Source: Bacteroidales bacterium MB20-C3-3 (GTDB lineage: Bacteria > Bacteroidota > Bacteroidia > Bacteroidales > UBA932). From it: 64,000 bases of DNA. The position numbers and the translations under genes are program-made. Positions 1-7,810 of the stretch are shown here, in pieces. The notes below the pieces were generated by a model. That model saw only the letters and a program-made list of their open reading frames with translations. It was not told the DNA's origin and ran no database searches. Numbering within the stretch: the first letter of the stretch is position 1; each line of letters begins with the position of its first letter. Location of the stretch: contig CP141202.1 in NCBI GenBank assembly GCA_035609245.1, positions 2,108,001-2,172,000 of the forward strand, given 5' to 3'.

Positions 1-308
1 TTCTCTACCACATCGGTAACATAGAGGATAACATCTGCATCTCCTATTGCGGTCTCAACAAAGTTCATCATACTCTCCTGCAGCTTATAGCTGGGCCTGA
101 GTATGCCAGGGGTATCCGAGAAGACTAGCTGATAATCCTCCCCGTTTACAATACCCATAATTCTGTGTCTTGTTGTCTGAGCTTTTGCAGTAACTATTGA
201 AAGCTTCTCTCCAACTAGGGCATTCATAAGAGTAGATTTGCCAACATTTGGGTTACCAATAATGTTGACAAATCCAGACTTGTGAATTTTTAAAGAGTCG
301 TTATTCAT
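1..308 (-). CDS. era: GTPase Era, N-terminal part (runs off window start)
   Basis: About 102 N-terminal codons are visible; the rest lies beyond base 1. The translation shows the Era G-domain signature: a P-loop GNPNVGKS near residue 18, followed by the switch region KAQTTRHR and the G3 motif DTPG. The KxQTTR string after the P-loop separates Era from Der/EngA and other TrmE-like GTPases. Era is a membrane-associated GTPase that binds the 3' end of 16S rRNA and assists 30S subunit maturation. The ATG at 308-306 overlaps the last codons of the upstream pseudouridine synthase gene by 8 bases, so the two genes are probably co-transcribed and translationally coupled. Both act on ribosomal RNA, which fits a shared operon. 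Confidence 0.93.
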   Translation of the reverse strand, partial: MNNDSLKIHKSGFVNIIGNPNVGKSTLMNALVGEKLSIVTAKAQTTRHRIMGIVNGEDYQLVFSDTPGILRPSYKLQESMMNFVETAIGDADVILYVTDVVE

Positions 309-1443
309 AAGAGCCCATTTTGAGCATTGAGACTTCGTTTTCTGTTAAAAAACGCCATTGCCCCCTGCGCAGATTCTTTTTTGTAAGTCCTGCGAAGTAT
401 ACTCTGTCAAGCCTTTTGACTTTATATCCAAGATGTTCAAATATTCTTCTTACAACTCTGTTTCTGCCTGAATGAATCTCAAGCCCTACCTGGCTATTAT
501 CTTCATCAACATATGACAGTGAGTCTGCGTGAATCTCTCCGTCCTCAAGTTCCAGCCCTTCTAGTATTTGATCGAAATGGGGCTTGGAAAGGTTCTTGTC
601 AAGAACAACATGGTAGATCTTTTTCCTGTTGTACGAAGGGTGTGTCAGTTTGTCTGCCATCTCTCCGTCGTTTGTAAGAAGAAGGACTCCGGTTGTCTGC
701 TTGTCAAGTCTTCCTACCGGGTATACCCTTTGAGGACATTTTCCTGCAACCAGCTCCATAACAGTCTTCTCTGCGTTTGGATCAGAGAGAGTTGTTACAA
801 AATCTTTTGGCTTGTTCATTACGATGTAAACTTTCTCCTCTCCCTTTAGCCTTTCGCCATTGAACCTGATGTCATCTGCAGGATTAACGCGTACTCCTAG
901 CTGATTAATAATAACTCCATTTACCGTAACAAGTCCTGCTGTTATATACTCATCGGCCTCTCTTCTTGAGCAGATGCCTGAATTTGCAATGAATTTGTTA
1001 AGTCTTACCAATCCATCCTCTCTCTTTTTAGTAGCAGGTTTCTTTTTGATTATTCTGGTAGGTTTATCAAATGATGGTCTGCCGTAAGATGGTCTGTCGT
1101 AAGATGATCTTTCATAAGATGGTCTGTCACCGGAGGTCCTTCTTGATGATGGCCTTCCAAATGATGGTCTCTCTTCTGATGATTTGCTGTAAGAAGGCCT
1201 GCCTGAGGAGGGCCTTCCGGATGATGACCTTCCAAATGAAGGCCTGTCGCTCGATGGTCTGCCATAAGATGGCTTTCCGTAAGACGGCCTGTCAGAAGAC
1301 GGTGTTTCAGATTTTCTGTAAGGTCTTGCATCACTGCGACCTCTTGATGGTGACCCTGCGGACCTCCCGGCTCCCGCTTCTGATGGGCCTCTTCTGCCTG
1401 GAGCTCCCGCTCCGGCACTCTTTTTTAGTTCAAATTTTCTCAT
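301..1443 (-). CDS. rluB: 23S rRNA pseudouridine synthase, RsuA/RluB family, with long low-complexity N-terminal extension
   Basis: About 380 residues. An S4 RNA-binding domain (about 145-195) precedes the catalytic domain, which holds the family motif [17 protein letters not shown] with catalytic Asp247. The enzyme isomerises a uridine in large-subunit rRNA. The first ~140 residues are a disordered Ser/Arg/Pro/Tyr-rich tract built of degenerate RPSYGRPS-like units; such tails occur in Bacteroidota RluB proteins and presumably help RNA binding. The reading frame is open to a TTG at 1464, but that TTG lies inside a promoter -7 element (1462-1469), so the ATG at 1443-1441 is chosen. The stop overlaps the start of era. 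The paralogues RsuA and RluE are the main alternatives; the exact target base cannot be read from sequence. Confidence 0.9.
   Translation of the reverse strand: MRKFELKKSAGAGAPGRRGPSEAGAGRSAGSPSRGRSDARPYRKSETPSSDRPSYGKPSYGRPSSDRPSFGRSSSGRPSSGRPSYSKSSEERPSFGRPSSRRTSGDRPSYERSSYDRPSYGRPSFDKPTRIIKKKPATKKREDGLVRLNKFIANSGICSRREADEYITAGLVTVNGVIINQLGVRVNPADDIRFNGERLKGEEKVYIVMNKPKDFVTTLSDPNAEKTVMELVAGKCPQRVYPVGRLDKQTTGVLLLTNDGEMADKLTHPSYNRKKIYHVVLDKNLSKPHFDQILEGLELEDGEIHADSLSYVDEDNSQVGLEIHSGRNRVVRRIFEHLGYKVKRLDRVYFAGLTKKNLRRGQWRFLTENEVSMLKMGSYE
1060..1317 (-). repeat. Degenerate in-frame repeat encoding the RPSYGRPS-type extension of RluB
   Basis: This stretch of the rluB leader is made of imperfect short units that encode mostly R-P-S-Y/F-G/D. 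The DNA repeat is imperfect, so the peptide composition looks maintained, not the DNA string. It encodes a basic, disordered RNA-binding-like tail. Confidence 0.7.
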
Positions 1444-1461
1444 TGATATAGAATTCGGGTG

Positions 1462-1469
1462 CAAATTTA
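1462..1469 (-). promoter_or_regulatory. Promoter -7 element TAAATTTG for rluB-era
   Basis: Read on the minus strand this is TAAATTTG, an exact match to the Bacteroidota -7 consensus TAnnTTTG. It predicts a transcript start near 1457 and a leader of about 14 nt before the ATG at 1443. No convincing -33 TTTG was found. Confidence 0.45.
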
Positions 1470-1526
1470 TGTTATTAAGATAGATTTTCCTACTTTTACA
1501 AACTTATTCAGCAACTTCCTGTAATT

Positions 1527-2804
1527 ATGAACGGCCTAAAGGCGCTTCTGGCGCGAAAATTTGGAATTAATCCTCTGATGAGGGAGAACCTAATTGTATC
1601 TCTTCGTTCAATCAAGAGTACACGCCTTCGTTCATCTCTTACAATACTCATAATAGCTATTGGTATTACCTCTTTAGTTGGTATTCTTACTGCTACAGAC
1701 TCTCTTAAAGCCCTTATGACTGAGAATTTTGGGAAAATGGGTGCAAACTCTTTTTCTGTCAGATCTACCTTTTCAGAGGTTGATAATGCAGGCAGAAGAC
1801 CAAGGGTTTTAAACAGACGAAATATTTCATATGCTCAGGCGAGGAGTTTTGCAGAGAACTACAAGATTCCTTCAATTATTTCTATATCTGCTACAGCTGT
1901 TGGAAACGCAACAATTAAATACGCTTCCAATAAAACAAATCCTAATATCAGAGTTACTGCAACGGATGAACATAACCTTGCATTTTCAGGAGCTACTATT
2001 GCAAAGGGAAGAAACTTCAGTAAACATGATATTGAATCGGGCTCTTTTACCTGCCTCATTGGTTCCGGTGTTGAAACAGCTCTTTTTAAGGGTATAAACC
2101 CTGTTGGAAAAATAATAAGTGTTGGTGCTGCAAGGTATGAGGTAATAGGAACTATAGCTAATCAGGGAAGCTCTTTTGGAGGAGGACCCGATAATCAGGT
2201 ATGGATTCCTGTTACTAATGCAAGAGGAGTCTTTTTGTCAGATAACTCTTTCTATCTGATTAATATCATCCCAAGAGAGGGGGTTAATCAGGAGAGGGCA
2301 ATTGAGGCTGCTGAGCAACTGTTCAGATCTATAAGACGCCTTAGTCCGGTTGATGCTTCTGACTTCAGGGTGACCAAGTCCGACGCCTTCCTTGAGGACA
2401 TAATGCAAATAATGAGCTATGTTACGATAGCTGCATTTATTATAGGAATAATTACCCTTCTGGGTGCGGCAGTAGGGCTGATGAATATTATGTTAGTCTC
2501 TGTTAAAGAGAGAACCAGAGAGATTGGTACAAGAAAGGCTTTGGGAGCAAACTCAAAAACTATTAAACAGCAGTTTCTGTTTGAATCTGTTGTTATTGGT
2601 CAGATAGGGGGATTAATGGGCATTCTGCTTGGAATTTTAATTGGTAATCTGACTGCACTAATTATGAAAAGCCCTTTTGTAATGCCTTGGCTCTGGATGT
2701 TTATGGGTGTTATGGTCTGTCTTATTGTTAGTGTGCTCTCCGGTTATCTGCCGGCGGTAAAGGCATCCAAACTTGATCCTATTGAGGCTCTCAGATACGA
2801 GTAG
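1527..2804 (+). CDS. ABC transporter permease, MacB/FtsX type
   Basis: 425 residues with the usual layout of MacB-like permeases: a membrane segment at about 33-55, a periplasmic MacB_PCD-type domain (about 56-285), then three C-terminal membrane segments of the FtsX domain. The conserved [17 protein letters not shown] string lies just after the second membrane segment, and the end [12 protein letters not shown] is typical. Such permeases pair with a LolD/MacB-type ATPase and move lipoproteins, peptides or drugs by mechanotransmission. No ATPase gene lies next to it here, so its partner is encoded elsewhere. It stands alone on the plus strand, divergent from rluB, and ends one base before the stop of the convergent tonB-like gene. 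Confidence 0.85.
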   Translation: MNGLKALLARKFGINPLMRENLIVSLRSIKSTRLRSSLTILIIAIGITSLVGILTATDSLKALMTENFGKMGANSFSVRSTFSEVDNAGRRPRVLNRRNISYAQARSFAENYKIPSIISISATAVGNATIKYASNKTNPNIRVTATDEHNLAFSGATIAKGRNFSKHDIESGSFTCLIGSGVETALFKGINPVGKIISVGAARYEVIGTIANQGSSFGGGPDNQVWIPVTNARGVFLSDNSFYLINIIPREGVNQERAIEAAEQLFRSIRRLSPVDASDFRVTKSDAFLEDIMQIMSYVTIAAFIIGIITLLGAAVGLMNIMLVSVKERTREIGTRKALGANSKTIKQQFLFESVVIGQIGGLMGILLGILIGNLTALIMKSPFVMPWLWMFMGVMVCLIVSVLSGYLPAVKASKLDPIEALRYE

Positions 2805-2805
2805 C

Positions 2806-3576
2806 CTATTTTAATCTGAAAATATATGTTATTGTTCCCTCCTGGACAACAGGAGCAGATGAGCTTAAGTTGAACTTAGCCTTTAGAGCGGCTCTTTTTG
2901 ATGCCTCCCAAAGTGTCCTGTTCTGAACCGTTGTGCCGGGAGCTCCCGGTGATGCATCAATAACTGTCCCGTATTGGTCTACCATAATTTTAACAACAAC
3001 TCTCCCTGATGCGTTAACTGAATAATCCGGTTCAGGAAGATTCCCCATAAGACTCCTTCCGGCCAGTCTGGCTGATGGCTCTCCATCTGTTGATCCAATC
3101 TGAGTATTCCCCTCTGCATGGCCGGCAGAAAGGCTCTCGCTTATCTGTTTTGATACTTGGGGGTCTGTAGAGTTTTGATTCTGGGCGCTTGGGAATAGAG
3201 CTCTTTTGTCAATTGGTTTTGGCTTAGGGGGCTCATAATGTTCCACATCCCCAGATTCTCCGGATGATGCCTCGGCACCAGTGTTTGCTCTGCTCCCTTT
3301 AATTGCTGATTCCGAACGCTGAACTAATTTCACCTCCTGGTCAGGATTTGGATTTTCAACTCTGGGCTCGTGCCCACTCTTTACCTGAATGGGCCTTGGA
3401 GGCTCCATCTCCAGATCAACCTCAATTCCCAGTTCTGCGGGAGGTGGATAAATAACTTTAAACCCGGATGAGAAAAGAATTGTCATAGCTGCTATATGAA
3501 CGGCCAAAGTAAGACCAGCACCAATTATCTTGGCTCTGGCCTCCTGTGGGGTATCGTTTTTAGGCACCTTGGACAT
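2806..3576 (-). CDS. tonB: TonB-like energy transducer protein
   Basis: 256 residues. One N-terminal membrane anchor (about 20-42) is followed by a Pro/acidic periplasmic linker (EMEPPRPIQ, EPPKPKPIDK) and a C-terminal domain of about 80 residues with the pattern GRVVVKIMVDQYGTV, as in TonB/TolA-type C-terminal domains. It would carry proton-motive energy from ExbB-ExbD to outer-membrane receptors. It follows exbD (start 23 bases after that gene's stop) in an exbB-exbD-tonB order typical of Bacteroidota. The specific receptor partners are not in the window. A TolA-like role is possible but no tolB or pal is nearby. Confidence 0.82.
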   Translation of the reverse strand: MSKVPKNDTPQEARAKIIGAGLTLAVHIAAMTILFSSGFKVIYPPPAELGIEVDLEMEPPRPIQVKSGHEPRVENPNPDQEVKLVQRSESAIKGSRANTGAEASSGESGDVEHYEPPKPKPIDKRALFPSAQNQNSTDPQVSKQISESLSAGHAEGNTQIGSTDGEPSARLAGRSLMGNLPEPDYSVNASGRVVVKIMVDQYGTVIDASPGAPGTTVQNRTLWEASKRAALKAKFNLSSSAPVVQEGTITYIFRLK

Positions 3577-3599
3577 CTCTTCCTTTATAATAATTATTT

Positions 3600-4013
3600 C
3601 TATTCTGCAGCTGTTGCAAGAATTATTTTGTATTGATTCCTTTTTGCAATATTCATGACATTAACGACCTGTTCCATTGGAACACTTTTGTCAACATGGA
3701 GGGAAATAGTTGGATCTTCTCTGTCCATCAGCTCCTGCTGAATCATAGCCTCAATGTCGTTAAATGCCACAGGAGTGTTTTTACCGTTTAAATGATAGGA
3801 AAAAGTGTTTGACGGTAAATAGTGTTTTATTGATATACTAACCATGGGCTTTGCAGAGACCTGATTAGTGCTTTTTGGCAGTAACAGTTTGAGAGCATTT
3901 GGATTAACAAGGGTAGATGTAACAAGGAAGAATACAAGCAGCAAAAAGACAATGTCTGTCATTGATGACATACTGAATGTAGAATCTACTTTAGAACGAC
4001 GCTTAATTGACAT
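3600..4013 (-). CDS. exbD: Biopolymer transport protein ExbD/TolR family
   Basis: 137 residues: a short cytoplasmic N-terminus, one membrane segment (about 18-38, MTDIVFLLLVFFLVTS) with the conserved proton-path Asp20, and a periplasmic ExbD/TolR domain. It starts 8 bases downstream of exbB and is followed by the tonB-like gene. With ExbB it forms the proton-driven motor that energises TonB. Some Bacteroidota operons carry two exbD genes; only one is present here. Confidence 0.9.
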   Translation of the reverse strand: MSIKRRSKVDSTFSMSSMTDIVFLLLVFFLVTSTLVNPNALKLLLPKSTNQVSAKPMVSISIKHYLPSNTFSYHLNGKNTPVAFNDIEAMIQQELMDREDPTISLHVDKSVPMEQVVNVMNIAKRNQYKIILATAAE

Positions 4014-4021
4014 TTTATTTA

Positions 4022-4729
4022 CTATTTGCCTGCAGGTTCATGCAGGAGATCCATAAATTCAATGGTATTGCTCTCCATTTTATAAACGATATTGTCGATT
4101 CTGGCGACAAGGTAATTGTATCCAAAATATGCGATAATACCAACAATCAGACCGGCAACAGTGGTTACCATAGCTGTGTAAATACCTCCAGAAAGAAGGG
4201 TGATGTCGACATTGCTGCCTGCTTGTGACATATTATAAAAAGCCTGAATCATTCCAATAACAGTTCCAAGGAATCCAATCATAGGAGCGCCTCCGGCAAT
4301 TGTTGCAAGCATAGGAAGACCCTTCTCGAGTCTTGCAACCTCAACATTGCCCATATTCTCAACAGCAGTCTGAATATCATTCAGTGGCCTGCCTATTCTT
4401 TCGATCCCCTTCTCAATTAGTCTGGCAATAGGAGTCTCCTGAGACTGACATAGGTTTATAGCTGCTTTGATTTTACCTTCGTGAATATAGTCGTGAATAT
4501 TCCTCATGAAATTTTCATCTATCTGAGATGCTTTTCTGATTGCCCACCATCTCTCTCCAAAAATATAAATTGTCAGAATAGATAGTATTAGCAGTGGAAT
4601 CATTATCCATCCACCTTTCAGAGCCATTTCAATAAGTGAAAATGATAGCTCCTCTTTAACGGGAAGAACTGCTTGAACTGCAACTTCTGCGGCATCTTGT
4701 GCCATTGCTGCCAAAACTGGAAAGGTCAT
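4022..4729 (-). CDS. exbB: MotA/TolQ/ExbB family proton channel protein
   Basis: 235 residues with a membrane segment at about 37-57 and two more at about 145-165 and 185-210, the three-helix pattern of ExbB/TolQ. The conserved string GFLGTVIGMIQAF sits in the second segment and TTVAGLIVGI in the third. It forms the pentameric channel of the ExbBD motor. It is the first gene of the exbB-exbD-tonB unit and has its own -7 element just upstream (4757-4764). Confidence 0.92.
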   Translation of the reverse strand: MTFPVLAAMAQDAAEVAVQAVLPVKEELSFSLIEMALKGGWIMIPLLILSILTIYIFGERWWAIRKASQIDENFMRNIHDYIHEGKIKAAINLCQSQETPIARLIEKGIERIGRPLNDIQTAVENMGNVEVARLEKGLPMLATIAGGAPMIGFLGTVIGMIQAFYNMSQAGSNVDITLLSGGIYTAMVTTVAGLIVGIIAYFGYNYLVARIDNIVYKMESNTIEFMDLLHEPAGK

Positions 4730-4756
4730 ATTTTAGTTATTTTATAATGTAGTTCA

Positions 4757-4764
4757 CAAAAATA
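4757..4764 (-). promoter_or_regulatory. Promoter -7 element TATTTTTG for exbB-exbD-tonB
   Basis: Minus-strand TATTTTTG matches TAnnTTTG and lies directly after the hairpin that would end the upstream transcript. The predicted start near 4752 gives a leader of about 23 nt before the exbB ATG. Confidence 0.45.
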
Positions 4765-4767
4765 CAA

Positions 4768-4796
4768 CAATTGGGCCATTTATAATGGCCCAATTG
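4768..4796 (-). terminator. Perfect 13-bp hairpin after the AsmA/GT51 gene
   Basis: Stem 4768-4780 pairs with 4784-4796 around a 3-nt loop. On the minus strand it follows the stop of the 4805-6730 gene after 8 bases and is followed by a moderately U-rich run (TTGTATTTTTG). It probably ends that transcript and insulates the exbB promoter. Confidence 0.6.
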
Positions 4797-4804
4797 CAAA
4801 AAAA

Positions 4805-6730
4805 CTATTTGCTTTCTGAGATCATTGATTTTGCCTTATCAGAGAGATTGATAATTGGCTTAACAGATGCCTCTTCAGATTCAGTTATTATCTCTTTTAC
4901 CTTTAGCCTCTCTGCAAGAAGTCTGTAATAGCCCACCATATCCTCTTTCAAAGAAAAATCCGGGTTGAAATTTCTAAAAGCCCTCTTTGGAGCAGGGATA
5001 ATACTCGCAAGAAAAATGGACTCGTTAATATTTAGCTGGTGAGGCTCTTTATTAAACCAAAAGAGAGATGCTTCTCTAACTCCGTAAATTCCCGGCCCCC
5101 ACTCAATAATATTCAGATAGACTTCAAACATCCTCTCTTTAGAGACCAGCCTGTTATTTTCTATAAGCCATACAATAAGAATCTCTTCAAATTTTCTCGC
5201 TAATGTTTTATGACGGTTAAGATAAACATTCTTTACGAGCTGCATTGTGATTGAACTTCCTCCTCTGGCAAATCTTCCTTTTTTTAAATTTTCTGTTATT
5301 GCACCTCTTATCCCTTCAGGAACAAAACCATTGTGATAAAAGAATCCACCATCCTCTGACTGGAGCACAGCCATTTGAAGATATGGCGATATCCTTCCAA
5401 GTGGTGTGAAATTGGGATTTGATTCCCCAACAGTAAAACTTCTTACGGGTTGCCCCTTTTCGTAAACTGTATGCAAAAAATCACCGGTCATTAGCCTAAG
5501 GTCTGCCCTCCCCATCTTTCTGATCATAAAATCTCTTTTATTAAGGCTCGATTCCAGTTTTAGACTGTCAACATTATTAAAATCAACTAGAAGAAGAAAT
5601 CTGTAATCCATATAACCTGAAGTTTCAATGTTTTCCAGATTTAGAAATAACCCTTTTGGAAGAGATGAAAATAGCTCGTCAGCATTTAGGTTCTCTTTTA
5701 TAAGTAATGCCGTTAATATCCAGTTTTCTCTCTTTTCTGCTCTCATGAAGGGAGAAAATGAGAGGGCATTAATGGTTATTACTGATGAGGAATCCAATTC
5801 AGCATAATTGGCTCCTATATTTACATTATAATCAATAATTCCCTTTTTTAATACAACCTCTTCCGGAGAGATATCCGGATGAAAGAGAGATATTGATGAT
5901 GCCGATGCGTTCCCTGAAAAAATTATTTTCTCATTTTCTCGCAGCGTTGATTTTATGTTCAGGGAGAGAGTGTCAAATAAAAGTTTTGCCCCCCATCTGA
6001 ACTCCAGAAAGGGGACTTTAAACATTGTACTCTCTTTTGGTGTGAATATTGCCGATACGCTTCTCTCTTCATCGTTCAGAGTTCCTGTTGCCCTTAAATG
6101 CTCCTTTCTCCCGTTTTCATCTGCTGTTATCAACGAAGTATATTTGTCATTTTCAACAGTAGACTCTGTTAATCTTATATCGAGTTTATAATCATTATTA
6201 ATATATGTAAGATAAACATCTTTTAAAACAGCATCTGATGGCATCAAGTCCAGAAACAGGTTATAAAGAGAAACTGCTATTTTTGAGTAATCAATGGTTA
6301 TTAAGGATCTTTTTTCATCTGATTTAATGTTCTCCTTTTTAGCAATAGAGTCAGAATTTATTTTGTAAAGAAAGTCAAAGTTAGATGTTGAGTCCCTCTT
6401 TACGAATGTAAGCCCCCCTCTCTCAATTTCCAGATATTTTAGGTCCGGTCTTAGAATGATTAGTCTCCAGGGATTGAGCCTTGCAATAATTTTGTCCGCT
6501 TTTAAGAGTGTGTCTCCCCCTTCTGGCACAACAGAGAGTCCCATAATCTTAACTCCGGATAATCCGGAGAGGCTTAAATCATCATAGTTGATTTCTATTC
6601 TGAGACGGCCTTCAATTCTTTTGATTTTTCTCTCTGCTGCAAATTCAATAATAAAACCTCTCAGGAGAATTAATAATAGTAGAGTAATAAGCAGCGCTCC
6701 GCCAAAAATGATTTTCTTGTTTTTTTTCAT
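4805..6730 (-). CDS. AsmA-like / GT51 peptidoglycan transglycosylase fusion
   Basis: 641 residues. A membrane anchor (about 8-28) is followed by a long beta-rich AsmA-like region (about 30-440), then a glycosyltransferase family 51 domain (about 445-600). The GT51 motifs are intact: QSEDGGFFYHNGF with catalytic Glu459, RGGSSITMQLVKN at 489-501, and NIIEWGPGIYG around Glu543. GT51 polymerises lipid II into glycan strands on the outer face of the inner membrane. There is no transpeptidase domain, so this is a monofunctional polymerase of MtgA type with an added AsmA-like module. AsmA-like proteins are linked to lipid transport across the envelope. The gene overlaps the downstream end of chrA by 4 bases (ATGA-type). 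Confidence 0.85.
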   Translation of the reverse strand: MKKNKKIIFGGALLITLLLLILLRGFIIEFAAERKIKRIEGRLRIEINYDDLSLSGLSGVKIMGLSVVPEGGDTLLKADKIIARLNPWRLIILRPDLKYLEIERGGLTFVKRDSTSNFDFLYKINSDSIAKKENIKSDEKRSLITIDYSKIAVSLYNLFLDLMPSDAVLKDVYLTYINNDYKLDIRLTESTVENDKYTSLITADENGRKEHLRATGTLNDEERSVSAIFTPKESTMFKVPFLEFRWGAKLLFDTLSLNIKSTLRENEKIIFSGNASASSISLFHPDISPEEVVLKKGIIDYNVNIGANYAELDSSSVITINALSFSPFMRAEKRENWILTALLIKENLNADELFSSLPKGLFLNLENIETSGYMDYRFLLLVDFNNVDSLKLESSLNKRDFMIRKMGRADLRLMTGDFLHTVYEKGQPVRSFTVGESNPNFTPLGRISPYLQMAVLQSEDGGFFYHNGFVPEGIRGAITENLKKGRFARGGSSITMQLVKNVYLNRHKTLARKFEEILIVWLIENNRLVSKERMFEVYLNIIEWGPGIYGVREASLFWFNKEPHQLNINESIFLASIIPAPKRAFRNFNPDFSLKEDMVGYYRLLAERLKVKEIITESEEASVKPIINLSDKAKSMISESK

Positions 6731-7800
6731 ATAAAATAGAGAAGGTAACCGGCTAAAGCCCCTCCCAACACTATAAACGCACTGTTTAATTTTTTAAAAT
6801 AAAGAAGAGAGGACATTGAAAGAACTGCAATAATTGTGCTCTTCCAGTCCGTCAGAGCGTCCATTCCCATTTTTATACATACAGTAATAATTACAGCCAC
6901 CGAGGCTGCATTTACTGCTTCAAGAAAGGCCGAGAAAATTTTTGATTTTTTGAGCCTCGGTAAAAGAGGATTAAGAAGGGCAACAAAAAGGAAAGAGGGT
7001 AGGAAGATACCTAGTGTAGCAAGGAGAGAACCGGTTATACCTCCCATTTGCCATCCAATAAATGTGGCTGTGGAGAGGACAGGGCCGGGTGTGAATTGAC
7101 CGGCTGCTACGGAGTCAATAAGCACCTCTCTGGAGAGTAGGCCTGTTGCAACAAGTTCGGCATCAAGAAATGCAAAGAGGACATATCCGCTTCCGTACAG
7201 CAGAGCACCGGTCTTAAAGAATAGCAAAAAAATCTGCAATCCGGGAACTATCGAAAGAGTCTTCTCTTTGGCACTCTTTCCAAAATATAAGAGGACTCCT
7301 GCTGCGCCTGCTGCAAAAAGGGCGTAAATTTCGTTAATTCCAAAAAGGGTGGCTATTAGAACAGCTAATCCAAGGAAAATTAAAGTTATGTTTTTGAATG
7401 CTTTTTTTCCAAGAGGTATTGCAGCATTAGCTATGATTGCAATTACAGCCGGCTTAATCCCGTAAATATATTTCTCAGCATCAGGTAATGTACCATATAA
7501 TTGATATAACCATGCAATTATTCCGGTTATTAAAACGGCAGGTGCGATAAAAGAAGCTCCTGCAACAAACAGCCCTTTCCATCCTCTCTGTTCATAGCCG
7601 CAATGCATAGTCATCTCTGTAGAATTGGGGCCGGGAATGAGATTGGTAGCGCCTACTAAATCAAGAAAATGTTGGTGTGACATCCACCCTCTTTTTCTTA
7701 CAACCTCGTCCTCCATCATAGCAATATGTGCAGCAGGACCACCAAATGATATTGATCCCAGTTTAAGGAAAAGAAGAGATATCTCCTTAAGTGATGTCAT
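6727..7800 (-). CDS. chrA: Chromate transporter ChrA family, two-domain form
   Basis: 357 residues made of two homologous CHR halves, each beginning with a LKxGxxxFGG-like string (about residue 11 and about residue 190) and each holding a PGP motif (NLIPGPNSTEM and QFTPGPVLSTATF). About ten hydrophobic segments are visible. Family members expel chromate, but in many bacteria without chromate exposure the physiological substrate is unknown. It is the upstream partner of the AsmA/GT51 gene through a 4-base overlap. The start 10 bases after the GH92 stop suggests read-through from the genes above it. Confidence 0.88.
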   Translation of the reverse strand: MTSLKEISLLFLKLGSISFGGPAAHIAMMEDEVVRKRGWMSHQHFLDLVGATNLIPGPNSTEMTMHCGYEQRGWKGLFVAGASFIAPAVLITGIIAWLYQLYGTLPDAEKYIYGIKPAVIAIIANAAIPLGKKAFKNITLIFLGLAVLIATLFGINEIYALFAAGAAGVLLYFGKSAKEKTLSIVPGLQIFLLFFKTGALLYGSGYVLFAFLDAELVATGLLSREVLIDSVAAGQFTPGPVLSTATFIGWQMGGITGSLLATLGIFLPSFLFVALLNPLLPRLKKSKIFSAFLEAVNAASVAVIITVCIKMGMDALTDWKSTIIAVLSMSSLLYFKKLNSAFIVLGGALAGYLLYFI

Positions 7801-7810
7801 AGTGCGTTTT

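Noticed and set aside
1050-1451. Alternative frames over the rluB leader
   Set aside because: Produced by the in-frame repeat of the real gene; low-complexity His/Met-rich shadows.
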